A stretch of DNA of 64,000 nucleotides from Aliivibrio fischeri (GTDB lineage Bacteria; Pseudomonadota; Gammaproteobacteria; Enterobacterales; Vibrionaceae), in the NCBI RefSeq assembly GCF_009727955.1, contig NZ_WOBR01000014.1, forward strand, positions 92,579-156,578, read 5' to 3'. Position 1 is the stretch's first letter. Each line of letters starts with the position of its first letter. The notes beneath the pieces are model-generated. The model searched no databases and had not been told where the DNA came from. It saw nothing but the letters and a program-made list of their open reading frames with translations. Below are positions 39,577 to 50,165 of this stretch, one piece after another. The translations under genes and the position numbers were made by a program.

Positions 39577-41211
39577 TTAACGACGATATGCTCGCCAGCT
39601 AAATAGCCAAAACGCAGCTCCTGTAGCAGCACTAATTGATGCTAACACAGTAATGTTACTGGTTAATAACACCGCAGAACAAATCAGAAGTGTGGCTCCA
39701 ACATTAAATAGGAATTGTCCTTTTGCTTGTTGGCGCTTACTTTGACGGTAACCTGCGTAAAGTTTATCCATTCGTTGATTAAGAACTTTGCCCTGGCGCA
39801 AACTGTCATAAACTAAATCTGGCAGTTCAGGTAATTTTTCAGCCCAGAATGGCGCTTTCTCACTCAAAGCAGTCACAAAGGCTGCCGGTCCTATCTGTTT
39901 TGCCATCCACGTTTCTAAAAACGGCTTGGCGGTTGCCCATAGATCTAATTGCGGATAAAGCTGTCTGCCTAATCCTTCTACGTACAACAATGTTTTTTGC
40001 AATAAGACTAACTGTGGTTGCACTTCCATATTGAAACGACGTGCTGTATTAAATAAGTTCAACAGCACATGACCAAAAGAAATCTCTCCTAATGGCTTAG
40101 CAAAAATAGGTTCACACACCATTCGAATAGCAAATTCGAATTCTTCAACGTTAGTGTCAGCCGGAACCCAACCTGAATCAACATGTAATTGCGCAACTTT
40201 ATGATAGTCACTATTAAAGAAACCCAATAAGTTTTCTGCTAAATAGCGTTTATCTTCCTTATTGAGTGTTCCCACAATACCACAGTCTAATCCGATCCAT
40301 TGTGGATTTTCTGGATTATCTGGATTTACAAATACATTTCCTGGGTGCATATCCGCATGAAAGAAACTGTCTCGAAATACCTGAGTAAAGAAAACAGAAA
40401 CACCACGTTCAGCCAATAACTTCATATTGGTGCCATTTCTTTCAAGCTGCTCAATGTCTGATACTTGAATACCGTAAATGCGCTCTGACACCATAAGATG
40501 CTCAGAGCTTAAATCTAAAATGACTTCAGGTACATAAAGTTCTTCACTACCTTCAAAGTTTCTGCGCAGCTGCATTGCATTACTGGCTTCTCTTCTTAAG
40601 TCTAGCTCATCAAGTAAGGTTTTTTCGTACTCTTCAATAACTTCTACAGGTTTTAAACGACGCGCTTCAGGAATGTGTTGCTCTACCAACTTCGCCATAC
40701 GGTACATTAAGCGAATGTCAGATTCGATGACAGGACGAATGTCAGGACGAATCACTTTAAGAACAATTTCTCTGCCTGAATCTTTTAACTTTGCAGTGTG
40801 TACCTGAGCAATAGAAGCTGAAGCGAGTGGCTTAATATCAAAATCAGTAAACCAATTCTCTAACGGCCCACCTAATTCAATTTCCATTTGATCTTTCGCT
40901 AACTGACCATCAAATGGGGCAACTTGGTCTTGAAGTAGCGCTAATTGGTCAGCTAAATGAGGAGGAAAAAGGTCTCGACGAGTCGACATCATTTGACCGA
41001 ACTTAATCCAAACAGGACCCAGCTCTTGCAATGCTAGACGTAAGCGCTCACCAAGAGGTTTTTCAGGATATTTATTTTTAATCCAGAATAAACCTTTACG
41101 TAATCGCTTTGGTAATTGAGTTAACGCATGTTCAGGTAACAGCTCATCTAACCCATACTCAAGTTGAACTTTAGTGATGTGATATAAGCGCTTTAACTCA
41201 GATGGCGTCAT
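39577..41211 (-). CDS. ubiB: UbiB, atypical kinase-like ubiquinone biosynthesis protein
   Basis: 544 residues (E. coli 546). ADCK/ABC1-family protein kinase-like fold: KxGQ motif in [14 protein letters not shown] (about 68-80), A-rich loop region [13 protein letters not shown], and the metal site [13 protein letters not shown] with GLDCGIVG. Two C-terminal membrane helices (about 495-540). UbiB is an ATPase needed for ubiquinone accumulation. It overlaps ubiJ by ATGA, and ubiE precedes that: the conserved ubiE-ubiJ-ubiB set. Confidence 0.96.
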   Translation of the reverse strand: MTPSELKRLYHITKVQLEYGLDELLPEHALTQLPKRLRKGLFWIKNKYPEKPLGERLRLALQELGPVWIKFGQMMSTRRDLFPPHLADQLALLQDQVAPFDGQLAKDQMEIELGGPLENWFTDFDIKPLASASIAQVHTAKLKDSGREIVLKVIRPDIRPVIESDIRLMYRMAKLVEQHIPEARRLKPVEVIEEYEKTLLDELDLRREASNAMQLRRNFEGSEELYVPEVILDLSSEHLMVSERIYGIQVSDIEQLERNGTNMKLLAERGVSVFFTQVFRDSFFHADMHPGNVFVNPDNPENPQWIGLDCGIVGTLNKEDKRYLAENLLGFFNSDYHKVAQLHVDSGWVPADTNVEEFEFAIRMVCEPIFAKPLGEISFGHVLLNLFNTARRFNMEVQPQLVLLQKTLLYVEGLGRQLYPQLDLWATAKPFLETWMAKQIGPAAFVTALSEKAPFWAEKLPELPDLVYDSLRQGKVLNQRMDKLYAGYRQSKRQQAKGQFLFNVGATLLICSAVLLTSNITVLASISAATGAAFWLFSWRAYRR

Positions 41212-41831
41212 GCTGGTTCTAACCCTGTTTTTTGTATTAGACGAGATAAACGAGCATCAAGCTCTGCAAATTGAGCTTCAACATCGGTTACTTGATCGCA
41301 AAAGTGGGCAATTTCTAATGGTGCAGGAGCCATTTTCCACTCTTCAGTAAGTACTTCTGCTGCATGGCGAGTTTGACGAGTGATCTGTTTTTTCACCCAG
41401 CACGCGCCACCTTTTACTCCACTAACTAAAGTATGAGCAACAATATCACCAGTATATTGAGATAATTTCTCTTCAACATCCGGTTTTAACTCTTCAAGTA
41501 ACGCAGAAAATTGCTGAGCAAGTTTTAAATCGCCTTCCAATACCAACTTATCTTGTTTGATCAGTTGAGTGATATTATTTTGATCACGCAGTTGTGGCAA
41601 AACAGAAAGATTTAAAGCTAAGTAGCAATCAACAGAACCTTCGAATCGAGAAAGAATATCAACTTGTAGGTGGCTAAATACAAAGAAAAGATCCTTGTTC
41701 ACTTCATTTAAATGAACATGAATAATCTTTTCTTTTAAACGATGCAGTGCCGCTTTGCTCTCTGGTGATTCTTTTAACAGAGTATTTAACCCTGTCTCCA
41801 TCACGCCTGTTACGAATGGTTCTAATGGCAT
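41208..41831 (-). CDS. ubiJ: UbiJ, SCP2-domain ubiquinone biosynthesis factor
   Basis: 207 residues. N-terminal SCP2 lipid-binding domain (about 10-115, [37 protein letters not shown]) and a C-terminal coiled-coil helix ([20 protein letters not shown]). UbiJ helps UbiK scaffold the Ubi metabolon in E. coli and binds isoprenoid intermediates. Starts 11 bases after ubiE and overlaps ubiB by four bases. Confidence 0.93.
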   Translation of the reverse strand: MPLEPFVTGVMETGLNTLLKESPESKAALHRLKEKIIHVHLNEVNKDLFFVFSHLQVDILSRFEGSVDCYLALNLSVLPQLRDQNNITQLIKQDKLVLEGDLKLAQQFSALLEELKPDVEEKLSQYTGDIVAHTLVSGVKGGACWVKKQITRQTRHAAEVLTEEWKMAPAPLEIAHFCDQVTDVEAQFAELDARLSRLIQKTGLEPA

Positions 41832-41842
41832 TATTCTATCCC

Positions 41843-42607
41843 TTAAAACTTGTAACCACGGTGTAGAGCAACGATACCACCCGTTAAGTTGTAGTAATTA
41901 GCTTGCTCAAACCCTGCATCTTCCATCATGCCTTTCAGTGTTTCTTGATCTGGGTGCATACGGATAGATTCAGCAAGGTAGCGATAGCTGTCTGCATCAT
42001 TTGCGATGATTTCACCCATTTTTGGTAATAGATGGAAAGAGTACGCATCGTAAATTTTTGATAACGGCTCAAGGATTGGCTTTGAAAACTCTAGCACTAA
42101 TAAACGGCCGCCCGGCTTAAGAACACGGAACATAGAACGCAATGCTTTATCTTTATCCGTTACGTTACGAAGACCAAAACTAATGGTAATACAATCAAAA
42201 TGGTCATCAGGGAAAGGCAGTTCTTCCGCATTTGCTTGTACGTAATTTACATTACCTACGATACCCATATCTCGTAGTTTGTCACGACCAACGTTTAGCA
42301 TTGAGTTATTAATATCAGCAAGAATAACTTGACCTTTCTCACCAACAATACGTGAAAACTTAGCCGTTAAATCGCCAGTACCACCAGCTAAATCAAGTAC
42401 TTTATGACCTGGACGTACGCCACTACAATCAATCGTGAATCGTTTCCAAACACGGTGAACACCACCAGACATAAGGTCATTCATGATGTCGTATTTTGCT
42501 GCTACAGAGTGAAATACCTCTGCAACTTTCGCTACTTTTTCTTCTTTAGCGACTGTAGTGAAGCCGAAGTGTGTTGTTTCTTCAGCCATGTTCATCTTGT
42601 CCGTCAT
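41843..42607 (-). CDS. ubiE: UbiE C-methyltransferase for ubiquinone and menaquinone
   Basis: 254 residues (E. coli 251). SAM motif [32 protein letters not shown] and [16 protein letters not shown] are diagnostic. It methylates demethylmenaquinol and a ubiquinone precursor. First of ubiE-ubiJ-ubiB; rmuC lies 56 bases upstream on the same strand. Confidence 0.97.
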   Translation of the reverse strand: MTDKMNMAEETTHFGFTTVAKEEKVAKVAEVFHSVAAKYDIMNDLMSGGVHRVWKRFTIDCSGVRPGHKVLDLAGGTGDLTAKFSRIVGEKGQVILADINNSMLNVGRDKLRDMGIVGNVNYVQANAEELPFPDDHFDCITISFGLRNVTDKDKALRSMFRVLKPGGRLLVLEFSKPILEPLSKIYDAYSFHLLPKMGEIIANDADSYRYLAESIRMHPDQETLKGMMEDAGFEQANYYNLTGGIVALHRGYKF

Positions 42608-42663
42608 TTTTCGTCCTCTAGAGATAGTACGTTGAATCCGTTCTCTATGAATTCAACAGCCCT

Positions 42664-44184
42664 CTAGTCTACTTTATCCAACCCGTTATCACCAAGTGTT
42701 TGCATCGTATCGGCTTCAAAAGATTGGTCAATAAGGCGACGATTTATGTCTCTCTTCACTTCAACCCCCAATTCTTTAAAGCTTTCAGCTTGGCGAATTA
42801 AGTTTCCACGCCCACTTGCCAATTTATTCATTGCCCCCTGATAACTTTGATTTGCCTTATCAAGTGCACCACCAACCGCCTCCATGTCATCAACAAAAAG
42901 ACGCATTTTGTCGTACAGTTTACTTGCGCGCTCTGCAATGATTTTGGCGTTTTGGTTTTGTCTCTCGTTACGCCATAAATTACTGATGGTTCTAAGCGCA
43001 ACCAATAACGTTGTTGGGCTAACGATAATAATATTTTGCTCCATCGCATCAGAGATTAGCGATGGGTCAGCTTCTATCGCAACTTGGAATGCCGGTTCTA
43101 CAGGAATAAACATTAATACATAATCTAAACTGCGTAAGCCATTTAACTTGTGGTAATCCTTTTTACTTAATCCACGTAAATGAGCGCGAATGGCCATTAG
43201 GTGTTCATCAAGCGCATGTTCTTTTTGATTAAAGTCTTCACTATTAAAAAAACGTTCATACGCCACCAAGGTCATTTTTGAATCAACCACGACATCTTTC
43301 TCGTCAGGTAAGTGAACAATCACATCAGGATAAAATCGCTTACCATCTTCATCGTCCATACTGACTTGAGTATCGTATTCGTGCCCCTCTCTAAGACCGG
43401 ATTCTTTCAACACTCGAGAAAGAACAACTTCCCCCCAATTCCCTTGCTGTTTGTTATCACCTTTTAACGCATTGGTCAGGTTTACCGCCTCCTGTGTCAT
43501 ACGCTCATTAAGTTGTTGCAGGCTACGAATTTCATGTACCAGAGTATGGCGCTCTTTAGCTTCAAAACCAAAACTGTCGTTTACTTGTTTTTTAAACCCT
43601 TCAAGCTGCTCTTTTAATGGAGATAACAAACCTTCTAAGCTCACCTTGTTTTGTTCATCAACCGTTTTAGTTTTCTGTTCAAACAATTGGTTGGCTAAAT
43701 TTTCAAACTGCTGCTTTAACCTTTCTTCTGCTCGCTCAAGTAATTCAATCTTCTCTTGGCTTGCTTTGCGTTCTTCTTCATTACGCGCTTCTTGTTCTCT
43801 CAATTCGGCTTCAACATTTGAGTTTGTTTGACGAGAAAACTCGAGTTGTTGAGTTAAGTACTCTTTTTCTTTTTGAATCGCATCAAAATAACGTAGCTTT
43901 TCCATGGCTGCCATTAAACGCCCATGTGATTGCTTTTGTTCTTGCGCTAATTTATCGCGCTCAAGATCAAGTTCATCGAGTTCTTGCTGTTGCTTTTCAA
44001 CTTGTTGGGTTAATTGATGCAGTTGAGAATTTGCCAATTTTTTTTCTGACTCTAACTCATGCTCTAATAGGGCTAACTCTTGCTGATTTCGACTTTTTGT
44101 TAATACATGAGCAACGGCATACGCGATACTAGCGCCTGCAAAACCAAACAATAAATGCCCACCAAACTGATTCAAAAATTCCAT
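42664..44184 (-). CDS. rmuC: DNA recombination protein RmuC
   Basis: 506 residues. N-terminal membrane anchor (about 8-28), a long coiled coil (about 30-210, LEHELESEKKLANSQLHQLT and onward), then the RmuC nuclease-like domain (WGEVVLSRVLKESGLREGHEY, FYPDVIVHLPDEKDVVVDSK with a D-x-D/E-x-K-like core at about 300). Loss raises inversion frequency at short inverted repeats in E. coli. Likely head of the run rmuC-ubiE-ubiJ-ubiB-tatABC. Confidence 0.92.
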   Translation of the reverse strand: MEFLNQFGGHLLFGFAGASIAYAVAHVLTKSRNQQELALLEHELESEKKLANSQLHQLTQQVEKQQQELDELDLERDKLAQEQKQSHGRLMAAMEKLRYFDAIQKEKEYLTQQLEFSRQTNSNVEAELREQEARNEEERKASQEKIELLERAEERLKQQFENLANQLFEQKTKTVDEQNKVSLEGLLSPLKEQLEGFKKQVNDSFGFEAKERHTLVHEIRSLQQLNERMTQEAVNLTNALKGDNKQQGNWGEVVLSRVLKESGLREGHEYDTQVSMDDEDGKRFYPDVIVHLPDEKDVVVDSKMTLVAYERFFNSEDFNQKEHALDEHLMAIRAHLRGLSKKDYHKLNGLRSLDYVLMFIPVEPAFQVAIEADPSLISDAMEQNIIIVSPTTLLVALRTISNLWRNERQNQNAKIIAERASKLYDKMRLFVDDMEAVGGALDKANQSYQGAMNKLASGRGNLIRQAESFKELGVEVKRDINRRLIDQSFEADTMQTLGDNGLDKVD

Positions 44185-44311
44185 AACTCACTCAATGTAA
44201 ACACGAATTACCATAGGATATTTTGATACTGGATAAATGTCCAGTTAACACTATTTTTCAAGCACAGGTACACTCCAGATCCAAATGGATTTTTTACTGA
44301 GAACAATAACA

Positions 44312-45220
44312 ATGAACGAACGTCGTGCTTTAGGATTTGGTGTCGCAGCGGTTCTTTTGTGGTCAACCGTTGCCACTGCTTTTAAAATTACTCTTGAGCA
44401 TTTTACGCCAACCCAAATGCTAACCATTGCAAGCGCTGTTTCTATTCTGGCTCTAGCTGGTGTTGCTGCTTATCAAAAAACGTTATCGCAACTGATTAAT
44501 ACCTTTCTAGCTAATCCTTTGTATTACATTTTATTAGGTGCAATTAACCCACTTGCTTACTACTTAGTTCTATTCAAATCTTATGACCTATTACCAGCAT
44601 CCCAAGCTCAGCCTCTTAATTACAGTTGGGCAATAACCTTAACCTTAATGGCTGCAGTTTTTCTTGGTCAAAAAATACGAAAACAAGATTGGATTGCGTG
44701 TGTTTTAGGCTATCTAGGTGTAATCGTTATTGCGACTAAAGGTGATGTACTTGCATTAGAATTTGATAGCCCTCTTGGAGTTGGCTTGGCTCTATTCTCA
44801 ACATTATTGTGGGCTGGTTATTGGATTTTAAATACTAAAAATAAAGCAGACCCCATTCTTGGGCTTTTACTTGGTTTCTTGGTTGCTCTGCCTGTTGCGA
44901 TAGGGTTAAGTATTTACGAAGGGGCACCATGGGCTCAAATACCAATGAGTGGTTGGGCTGCAGTCTCTTATGTAGGGTTATTTGAGATGGGTGTTACCTT
45001 TGTTTTATGGTTGTCAGCATTACGATTAACACAAAATACGGCACGAATCAGTAACCTAATTTTTGCTTCTCCATTTATCTCTTTATTGCTATTAGCCAAT
45101 ATCATCGGAGAAGAAATACACCCATCAACATTAATCGGATTAATTATGATTGTGTGTGGCCTACTAATCCAACAGTTCTTTGGTAAAAAGAAAGAGAGTC
45201 AAACACCTGCAGAACAGTAA
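44312..45220 (+). CDS. EamA-family (DMT superfamily) transporter
   Basis: 302 residues from the ATG at 44312 with ten predicted membrane helices in two EamA repeats (GFGVAAVLLWSTVATAFKIT; GVGLALFSTLLWAGYWILNT). The substrate cannot be read from sequence. An in-frame ATG at 44285 lacks a ribosome-binding site and would add nine residues; the second ATG gives the expected start before the first helix and has GAG about ten bases ahead. Divergent from rmuC; terminator follows. Confidence 0.85.
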   Translation: MNERRALGFGVAAVLLWSTVATAFKITLEHFTPTQMLTIASAVSILALAGVAAYQKTLSQLINTFLANPLYYILLGAINPLAYYLVLFKSYDLLPASQAQPLNYSWAITLTLMAAVFLGQKIRKQDWIACVLGYLGVIVIATKGDVLALEFDSPLGVGLALFSTLLWAGYWILNTKNKADPILGLLLGFLVALPVAIGLSIYEGAPWAQIPMSGWAAVSYVGLFEMGVTFVLWLSALRLTQNTARISNLIFASPFISLLLLANIIGEEIHPSTLIGLIMIVCGLLIQQFFGKKKESQTPAEQ

Positions 45221-45238
45221 TAAGAACCCGTATAAACA

Positions 45239-45268
45239 AAAAAAGCAGCGTATATAACGCTGCTTTTT
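45239..45268. terminator. Bidirectional terminator between EamA and H-NS-like genes
   Basis: GCAGCGT/ACGCTGC stem (45245-45263) with A-run and T-run flanks. Confidence 0.85.
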
Positions 45269-45307
45269 TCTATTTTAATTATCTAACCAAAATTTAAGTT
45301 AAGGTTA

Positions 45308-45598
45308 TTATTTATTCTTACTTGCTAAATAAGCTTGGAAGTCTTCTAGTGAAACCCCTTCTTTTGCCATTTCTTCTGCAAGTTTTTTTGTCGTTTCACC
45401 TTTACGCTCTTCAATTACCACTTGGAATTGGTAAATCAGATCACGCAATGTTGGAACAGACACTTGTCGCGCAGCGCTTCTTACGCGCTCTTGGCTTTGA
45501 TTGCCTAGCTCTGAAAGTAGTTTACCAAACATAAGTTTTTCTGGTGACTCTTCCATTTGCTCTAGGACACGAGCCATTTCAATAACGGACATCGACAT
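45308..45598 (-). CDS. Small protein resembling the H-NS oligomerisation domain, no DNA-binding domain
   Basis: 96 residues. The stretch RVRSAARQVSVPTLRDLIYQ and VVIEERKGETTKKLAEEM followed by GVSLEDFQAYL follows the pattern of the H-NS N-terminal region (NIRSLR..., VVEERR..., DGIDVEELL). The C-terminal H-NS DNA-binding motif (TWTGQGRTP) is absent; the protein ends at LASKNK. Family assignment is by eye. If right, it could hetero-oligomerise with H-NS and modulate it, like H-NST-type antagonists, but that is inference. The gene stands alone with its own terminator. Confidence 0.6.
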   Translation of the reverse strand: MSMSVIEMARVLEQMEESPEKLMFGKLLSELGNQSQERVRSAARQVSVPTLRDLIYQFQVVIEERKGETTKKLAEEMAKEGVSLEDFQAYLASKNK

Positions 45599-45718
45599 TG
45601 CGTGTTTTGCCTTTTAATTTCAATCAACAGTAATTAAGTGCTGAATATACACTGAAACCATAATTAACTGAATATATTAAAAAGTAAAATTGCTCTTTTT
45701 CTGTTCAAATTATGCGAA

Positions 45719-46948
45719 TTAGTGCGCAACAGTTCCAGAATGCCAACGTTGTCCTGTTTTTGTTAATAAAATCAGCAAACCTGGGATAAGAAGCCACATC
45801 ATTAGTGTTAAGAGTTGTGCAGATGGGAGTGCTAATCTTTGCATTGTGCCAACAATGATACCTGCTCCACTCATTTGAAATAACCCTAGTAATGCAGCAG
45901 CAGTTCCCGCTCTATCACCAAATGGTGCAAGCGCTTTACCTGCCGCCGAACCCAGTACCCATGCAAAACCGACTGACGAGAAAAAGATCGGGATCATAAA
46001 CGCCCAAGCTTGCTGAATATGTTGGAACCCTAGCATTAAGCCACCAGCGATAGCTAACACCGATAAGCCAAATAATAAGGCGTTACGAGTTCCGAATCTG
46101 ACCATAAATTTAGGCGCAGCAAAACACGCCATAATATTCAATACCGCATTAACGGCAAACCAATGCGTAAACTCTTGCATGGTTAATCCCAATTTATCCA
46201 TAAGAAAAACGGGAGCTGAAGTAACATAAGCTAAAATAACACCCATGGCTAACATACATAATGTCGCATGAAACAAGAACGTTGGATGCTGTAATACAGA
46301 CCAATAACGCGATGGGCTAATCAACCTTCCTGTTTGTACCGTATTCGTAGGTTTTGTTTCTTTATAATTAAGCAGGATTAATACAAAACCAACTAATGCA
46401 AAACCAGCCATAAAGCTGAAATTTGAACGCCAACCAAAATGATGAGTTAAGTAGCTACCTAAAATAGGTGCTAAAGCAGGAATAAAACAGATCGCTCCAT
46501 TTAAATAACTGATCATACGCCCGCCTTTCTCTGCACCAAATGAATCACGAACAGAAGCAAAAGCAGCAACGGATGTTGCACACGCACCAAAACCTTGTAG
46601 TAATCGAGCAAGCAATAACATTTCCATTGCTTGAGCGGTATACGCTAACACAGCACTCAGTCCATAAATAAGAATACCCGTTAATGCTATTGGTCTGCGG
46701 CCATAACGATCGGCAAGTGGACCTGCAAATAATTGACCTAAGCCCATACTAAACATAAACCAAGTAATCGTATCTTGAGCCATGGTTGATGGAACTTGAA
46801 ACTCTGCAGCCATTACAGGCAAAGCAGGAAGATAAATATCAATAGCTAATGGACTGAACAACACTAATACCACCATTAAGGTGATTATTTTTTTGTCCGA
46901 TACAGAAGAAAGCGATGGTGCTTGTTGAGGTGTAACTGGCGTGTGCAT
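45719..46948 (-). CDS. Bcr/CflA-family multidrug efflux MFS transporter
   Basis: 409 residues, 12 predicted helices. FSPLAIDIYLPALPVMAAEF at the start, GPLADRYGRRPIALTG (MFS motif A) and RLLQGFGACATSVAAFASVRD are Bcr/CflA signatures. Such pumps export drugs such as bicyclomycin, chloramphenicol or sulfonamides; the substrate here is unknown. AGGAG before the ATG. The divergently transcribed LysR gene 97 bases away is its likely regulator. Confidence 0.92.
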   Translation of the reverse strand: MHTPVTPQQAPSLSSVSDKKIITLMVVLVLFSPLAIDIYLPALPVMAAEFQVPSTMAQDTITWFMFSMGLGQLFAGPLADRYGRRPIALTGILIYGLSAVLAYTAQAMEMLLLARLLQGFGACATSVAAFASVRDSFGAEKGGRMISYLNGAICFIPALAPILGSYLTHHFGWRSNFSFMAGFALVGFVLILLNYKETKPTNTVQTGRLISPSRYWSVLQHPTFLFHATLCMLAMGVILAYVTSAPVFLMDKLGLTMQEFTHWFAVNAVLNIMACFAAPKFMVRFGTRNALLFGLSVLAIAGGLMLGFQHIQQAWAFMIPIFFSSVGFAWVLGSAAGKALAPFGDRAGTAAALLGLFQMSGAGIIVGTMQRLALPSAQLLTLMMWLLIPGLLILLTKTGQRWHSGTVAH

Positions 46949-47045
46949 GGGTAACTCCTAAAATGAGTCAAGAAGTGTACTCAATTAGAGATATGAACAG
47001 AAATGGTTTATATTCAGATCTAACATTCTCATTTGGAATATCTCT

Positions 47046-48011
47046 ATGTTTTTTGAAAAACTGACAAAGATTGATCTCAATTTGCTTCTTACACTTCATT
47101 TATTATTAGAAGAAAAAAGTGTTACTCGTGCTGCTCAACGTTTGTGTTTAAGCCAATCTGCCGTCAGTAAAAACTTAGCCAAATTACGAGAACAATTTAA
47201 TGACCCTCTTTTCTCTCGAACCGCTTATGGTTTACAACCCACAGCGAAAGCACGAAACCTTCAAGAGCAACTTCATACTTTACTAAGCCACTTAGAAAGT
47301 ATTACCGAAGCATCGAATTTTGATCCACAAAGCAGCCATTATCGATTTCGTTTAGGTTTGGTAGAAAGTACTTATCCACTACTGCTTCCACATTTCATGT
47401 CTTACATTTTAAATAAAGCTCCAAATGTCATGTTAGATACTCATGCATGGGATACCAATACCATAAAGAAGCTGCAATCAGGAGAAATGGATATAGGCAT
47501 TACTGGCAAAGATCTCGATCCTAAATACGCTAATATCACCATGCATACACCTGAAGATATTTGCTGCAAAGAAATATATCGAGATAGCCAAATGTGTCTG
47601 GTTCGCCGCGATCATCCCGTGTTAAAACAAGAATGGACGTTAGACACCTATCTACAGCAACGTCATGTTCAGGTGCGTTGTGACGGAAAAGACCAATGGC
47701 TTCTTGATTACAAACTAGCAGACAGAGGACTTGAGCGTAGCATTGGCATTATTGTTCCTGATTTTAATAGTGCAGCGAGTTTATGTACTCATACCGATTT
47801 GGTCTTTACCGCACCAAGTCACTTTATAAAACTAATAGCAAAACAATTAAATTTAGTTGTATTACCTTTACCAACCGAACTGCCTCAAATGGCATACACC
47901 CTATTTTGGCATCAACAAAAAGAGAATGATGCTGCGAATTGTTGGCTGCGTAATACCATTATTAATCACTGCAAAGATTTATCAGTATCAACAATTGCAG
48001 ATGAACACTAA
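47046..48011 (+). CDS. LysR-family transcriptional regulator
   Basis: 321 residues. N-terminal winged helix-turn-helix (about 5-65: KIDLNLLLTLHLLLEEKSVT, AAQRLCLSQSAVSKNLAKLR, DPLFSR) and a periplasmic-binding-like effector domain. It resembles the NodD/LeuO-like branch by its opening IDLNLLLTLHLLLEE. Divergent from the Bcr/CflA pump, with a 97-base shared promoter region, the usual layout for a regulator and its target. The inducer is unknown. Confidence 0.9.
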   Translation: MFFEKLTKIDLNLLLTLHLLLEEKSVTRAAQRLCLSQSAVSKNLAKLREQFNDPLFSRTAYGLQPTAKARNLQEQLHTLLSHLESITEASNFDPQSSHYRFRLGLVESTYPLLLPHFMSYILNKAPNVMLDTHAWDTNTIKKLQSGEMDIGITGKDLDPKYANITMHTPEDICCKEIYRDSQMCLVRRDHPVLKQEWTLDTYLQQRHVQVRCDGKDQWLLDYKLADRGLERSIGIIVPDFNSAASLCTHTDLVFTAPSHFIKLIAKQLNLVVLPLPTELPQMAYTLFWHQQKENDAANCWLRNTIINHCKDLSVSTIADEH

Positions 48012-48112
48012 AAGCGCTAGGTTATAACTCTACAAAATAACATAGATAATTTCTGCCTCGTACACACGGACAGAGTCATACCAACTAATCACAGGTATAA
48101 AAGGACACTCAG

Positions 48113-49906
48113 ATGCACCCACAAACTTCTCAGCGTGTTGAACAACTACGTACATGGCTTGTTCAACAAGATTTCGATGCCTTAATTATTCCTCATGAAG
48201 ATGAATTTCTAGGTGAATATATTCCAGAGCATAACGAACGTTTGCATTGGGTTACTGGTTTTACTGGTTCTGCCGGCGCCGCTGTTATTACTAAAGAAAA
48301 AGCGGCTATTTTTGTTGATGGCCGTTATACCGTTCAAGTTCGTAAACAAGTGCCTGCAGATGTATTTGAGTATCGTCACCTACATGAAGAACCACTACTT
48401 GAATGGATTAAAGACAGTCTTGCTTCGGGTTCAAAAGTGGCAATAGACCCACGCATGCACACAGCTCAATGGCTAAAAACAGCATCAAAAAATGTTGAAG
48501 GCGTTGTCACTCTTGAAGCTATCGCCACCAACCCTATTGATGAATTATGGTTAGACCGTCCAGAAGTTAAAGTCTCTGATGTGCGTTTAATGTCATTAGA
48601 ATTTGTCGGTCAAAGTTCTGAAGATAAGCGTAAAGAAATTGCAAAAGAAGTCTCAAAGAAAAAAGCAGACGCAGCACTATTAACACAACTAGACTCCATC
48701 TGTTGGTTATTGAATATCCGTGGTTTGGATGTTTCTCGTCTACCAGTACTGCTTTCTCATGCCATTATTCACGCAGATGAGAGTGTTGATTTTTTCCTAG
48801 ATCCTTCACGTCTTCCTGCAGAGTTTAATGCTCATGTTGGCCAAGGTGTTCGAGTTCACCAACCTGATGCTTTGCAAGCAACCTTGGAATCACTTGCAGG
48901 TAAAAAAGTTTTGGTTGACTCAGCAACATCAAACGCATGGATGTCATTAGTCTTAAGCAATGCAAACGCAGAAATCGTTGAAGCATCTGATCCATGTTTA
49001 CTACCAAAGGCCGCTAAAAACGAAACAGAAAAAGCTGGCATGCGTGCTTGTCATATTCGTGATGGCGCAGCTATGGCTAAATTCCTAACTTGGTTTGACG
49101 CAGAAATTGAAGCTGGCACTTTACACGACGAAGCTGTTTTAGCAGACAAACTTCAAGCATTCCGTGAAGAAGATCCCTCTCTGGCTGATTTAAGTTTCGA
49201 TACTATTTCTGCAGCTGCTGGTAATGCGGCAATGTGTCACTACAATCATCAAAACCAACCTGAACCAGGTAAACTACAAATGAACAGTTTATACCTAGTT
49301 GATTCAGGCGGTCAGTATCCAGATGGCACAACAGACATCACTCGAACATTAGCGGTTGGTACACCAAGTGATGACATTAAACAGCAATTTACTTTAGTTC
49401 TTAAAGGCCATATCGGGTTAGCAAATGCTCGCTTCCCTAAAGGTACATGTGGACATCAATTAGACATCCTTGCTCGCCAACATTTATGGGCGCAAGGTTA
49501 TGATTATGATCATGGTACTGGCCACGGTGTTGGTCACTTCTTAAGTGTCCATGAAGGTCCTCAACGTATTGCTAAAGTAGTAAATAATACAGCTCTTCTT
49601 CCTGGAATGGTGCTTTCTAATGAGCCAGGTTATTATCGTGCAGACGAGTTTGGTATCCGTATTGAGAACTTAGAACTAGTCGTTGAAATTGAAACTAAAG
49701 GTGACTTCTCGGTTCTTGGATTTGAGTCTTTAACACGTTGCCCTATCGACAAGCGTCTGATCAATGTTGATATGCTAAATCGTCCAGAGTTAACGTGGTT
49801 GAATAACTATCATCAGAAAGTTTGGAATGACGTTAGTCCTCTTGTTGATGGCGAAGTAAAAGAATGGCTTAAACAAGCGACCGCTGAATTAAGCTACGAA
49901 AGCTAA
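48113..49906 (+). CDS. Xaa-Pro aminopeptidase (M24B), long aminopeptidase P type
   Basis: 597 residues: two creatinase-like N-terminal domains (about 1-310) and the M24 pita-bread domain (about 310-540). Metal ligands: Asp pair in LVDSGGQYPDGTTDITRT, His in HGTGHGVGHFLSVHEGP and Glu residues in NEPGYY and EN. It removes N-terminal residues before proline, in the cytoplasm. It is the longer eukaryote-like form, not the roughly 440-residue E. coli PepP. A terminator follows directly. Confidence 0.92.
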   Translation: MHPQTSQRVEQLRTWLVQQDFDALIIPHEDEFLGEYIPEHNERLHWVTGFTGSAGAAVITKEKAAIFVDGRYTVQVRKQVPADVFEYRHLHEEPLLEWIKDSLASGSKVAIDPRMHTAQWLKTASKNVEGVVTLEAIATNPIDELWLDRPEVKVSDVRLMSLEFVGQSSEDKRKEIAKEVSKKKADAALLTQLDSICWLLNIRGLDVSRLPVLLSHAIIHADESVDFFLDPSRLPAEFNAHVGQGVRVHQPDALQATLESLAGKKVLVDSATSNAWMSLVLSNANAEIVEASDPCLLPKAAKNETEKAGMRACHIRDGAAMAKFLTWFDAEIEAGTLHDEAVLADKLQAFREEDPSLADLSFDTISAAAGNAAMCHYNHQNQPEPGKLQMNSLYLVDSGGQYPDGTTDITRTLAVGTPSDDIKQQFTLVLKGHIGLANARFPKGTCGHQLDILARQHLWAQGYDYDHGTGHGVGHFLSVHEGPQRIAKVVNNTALLPGMVLSNEPGYYRADEFGIRIENLELVVEIETKGDFSVLGFESLTRCPIDKRLINVDMLNRPELTWLNNYHQKVWNDVSPLVDGEVKEWLKQATAELSYES

Positions 49907-49928
49907 TTCATTAAAATACAACAATAAA

Positions 49929-49957
49929 ATGCCACGTATTTACGTGGCATTTTTTTA
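49929..49957 (+). terminator. Terminator of the aminopeptidase P gene
   Basis: ATGCCACGTA/TACGTGGCAT stem (49929-49950) followed by seven T. Confidence 0.88.
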
Positions 49958-49969
49958 GTAAAAAATATA

Positions 49970-49985
49970 TGTTCCACGTGAAACA
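49970..49985. other. parS site 1 (ParB-binding centromere sequence)
   Basis: TGTTCCACGTGAAACA fits the vibrio chromosome I pattern NGTTNCACGTGAAACN at every fixed base. Intergenic. Confidence 0.85.
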
Positions 49986-50165
49986 TGGTTACAGTTCAAA
50001 TTTATTATGTAATTTATTTCACAGATACAAACATTTTGCGCCACAATATCTAACTAACAATAAATCACTCAATATTATTAATACAAACCATAATTTGGTC
50101 ACATACAAAATCCTCTTTATACGTAATTCTTCCTTGGAATTTAAAGGAATATAGGACTACACATA

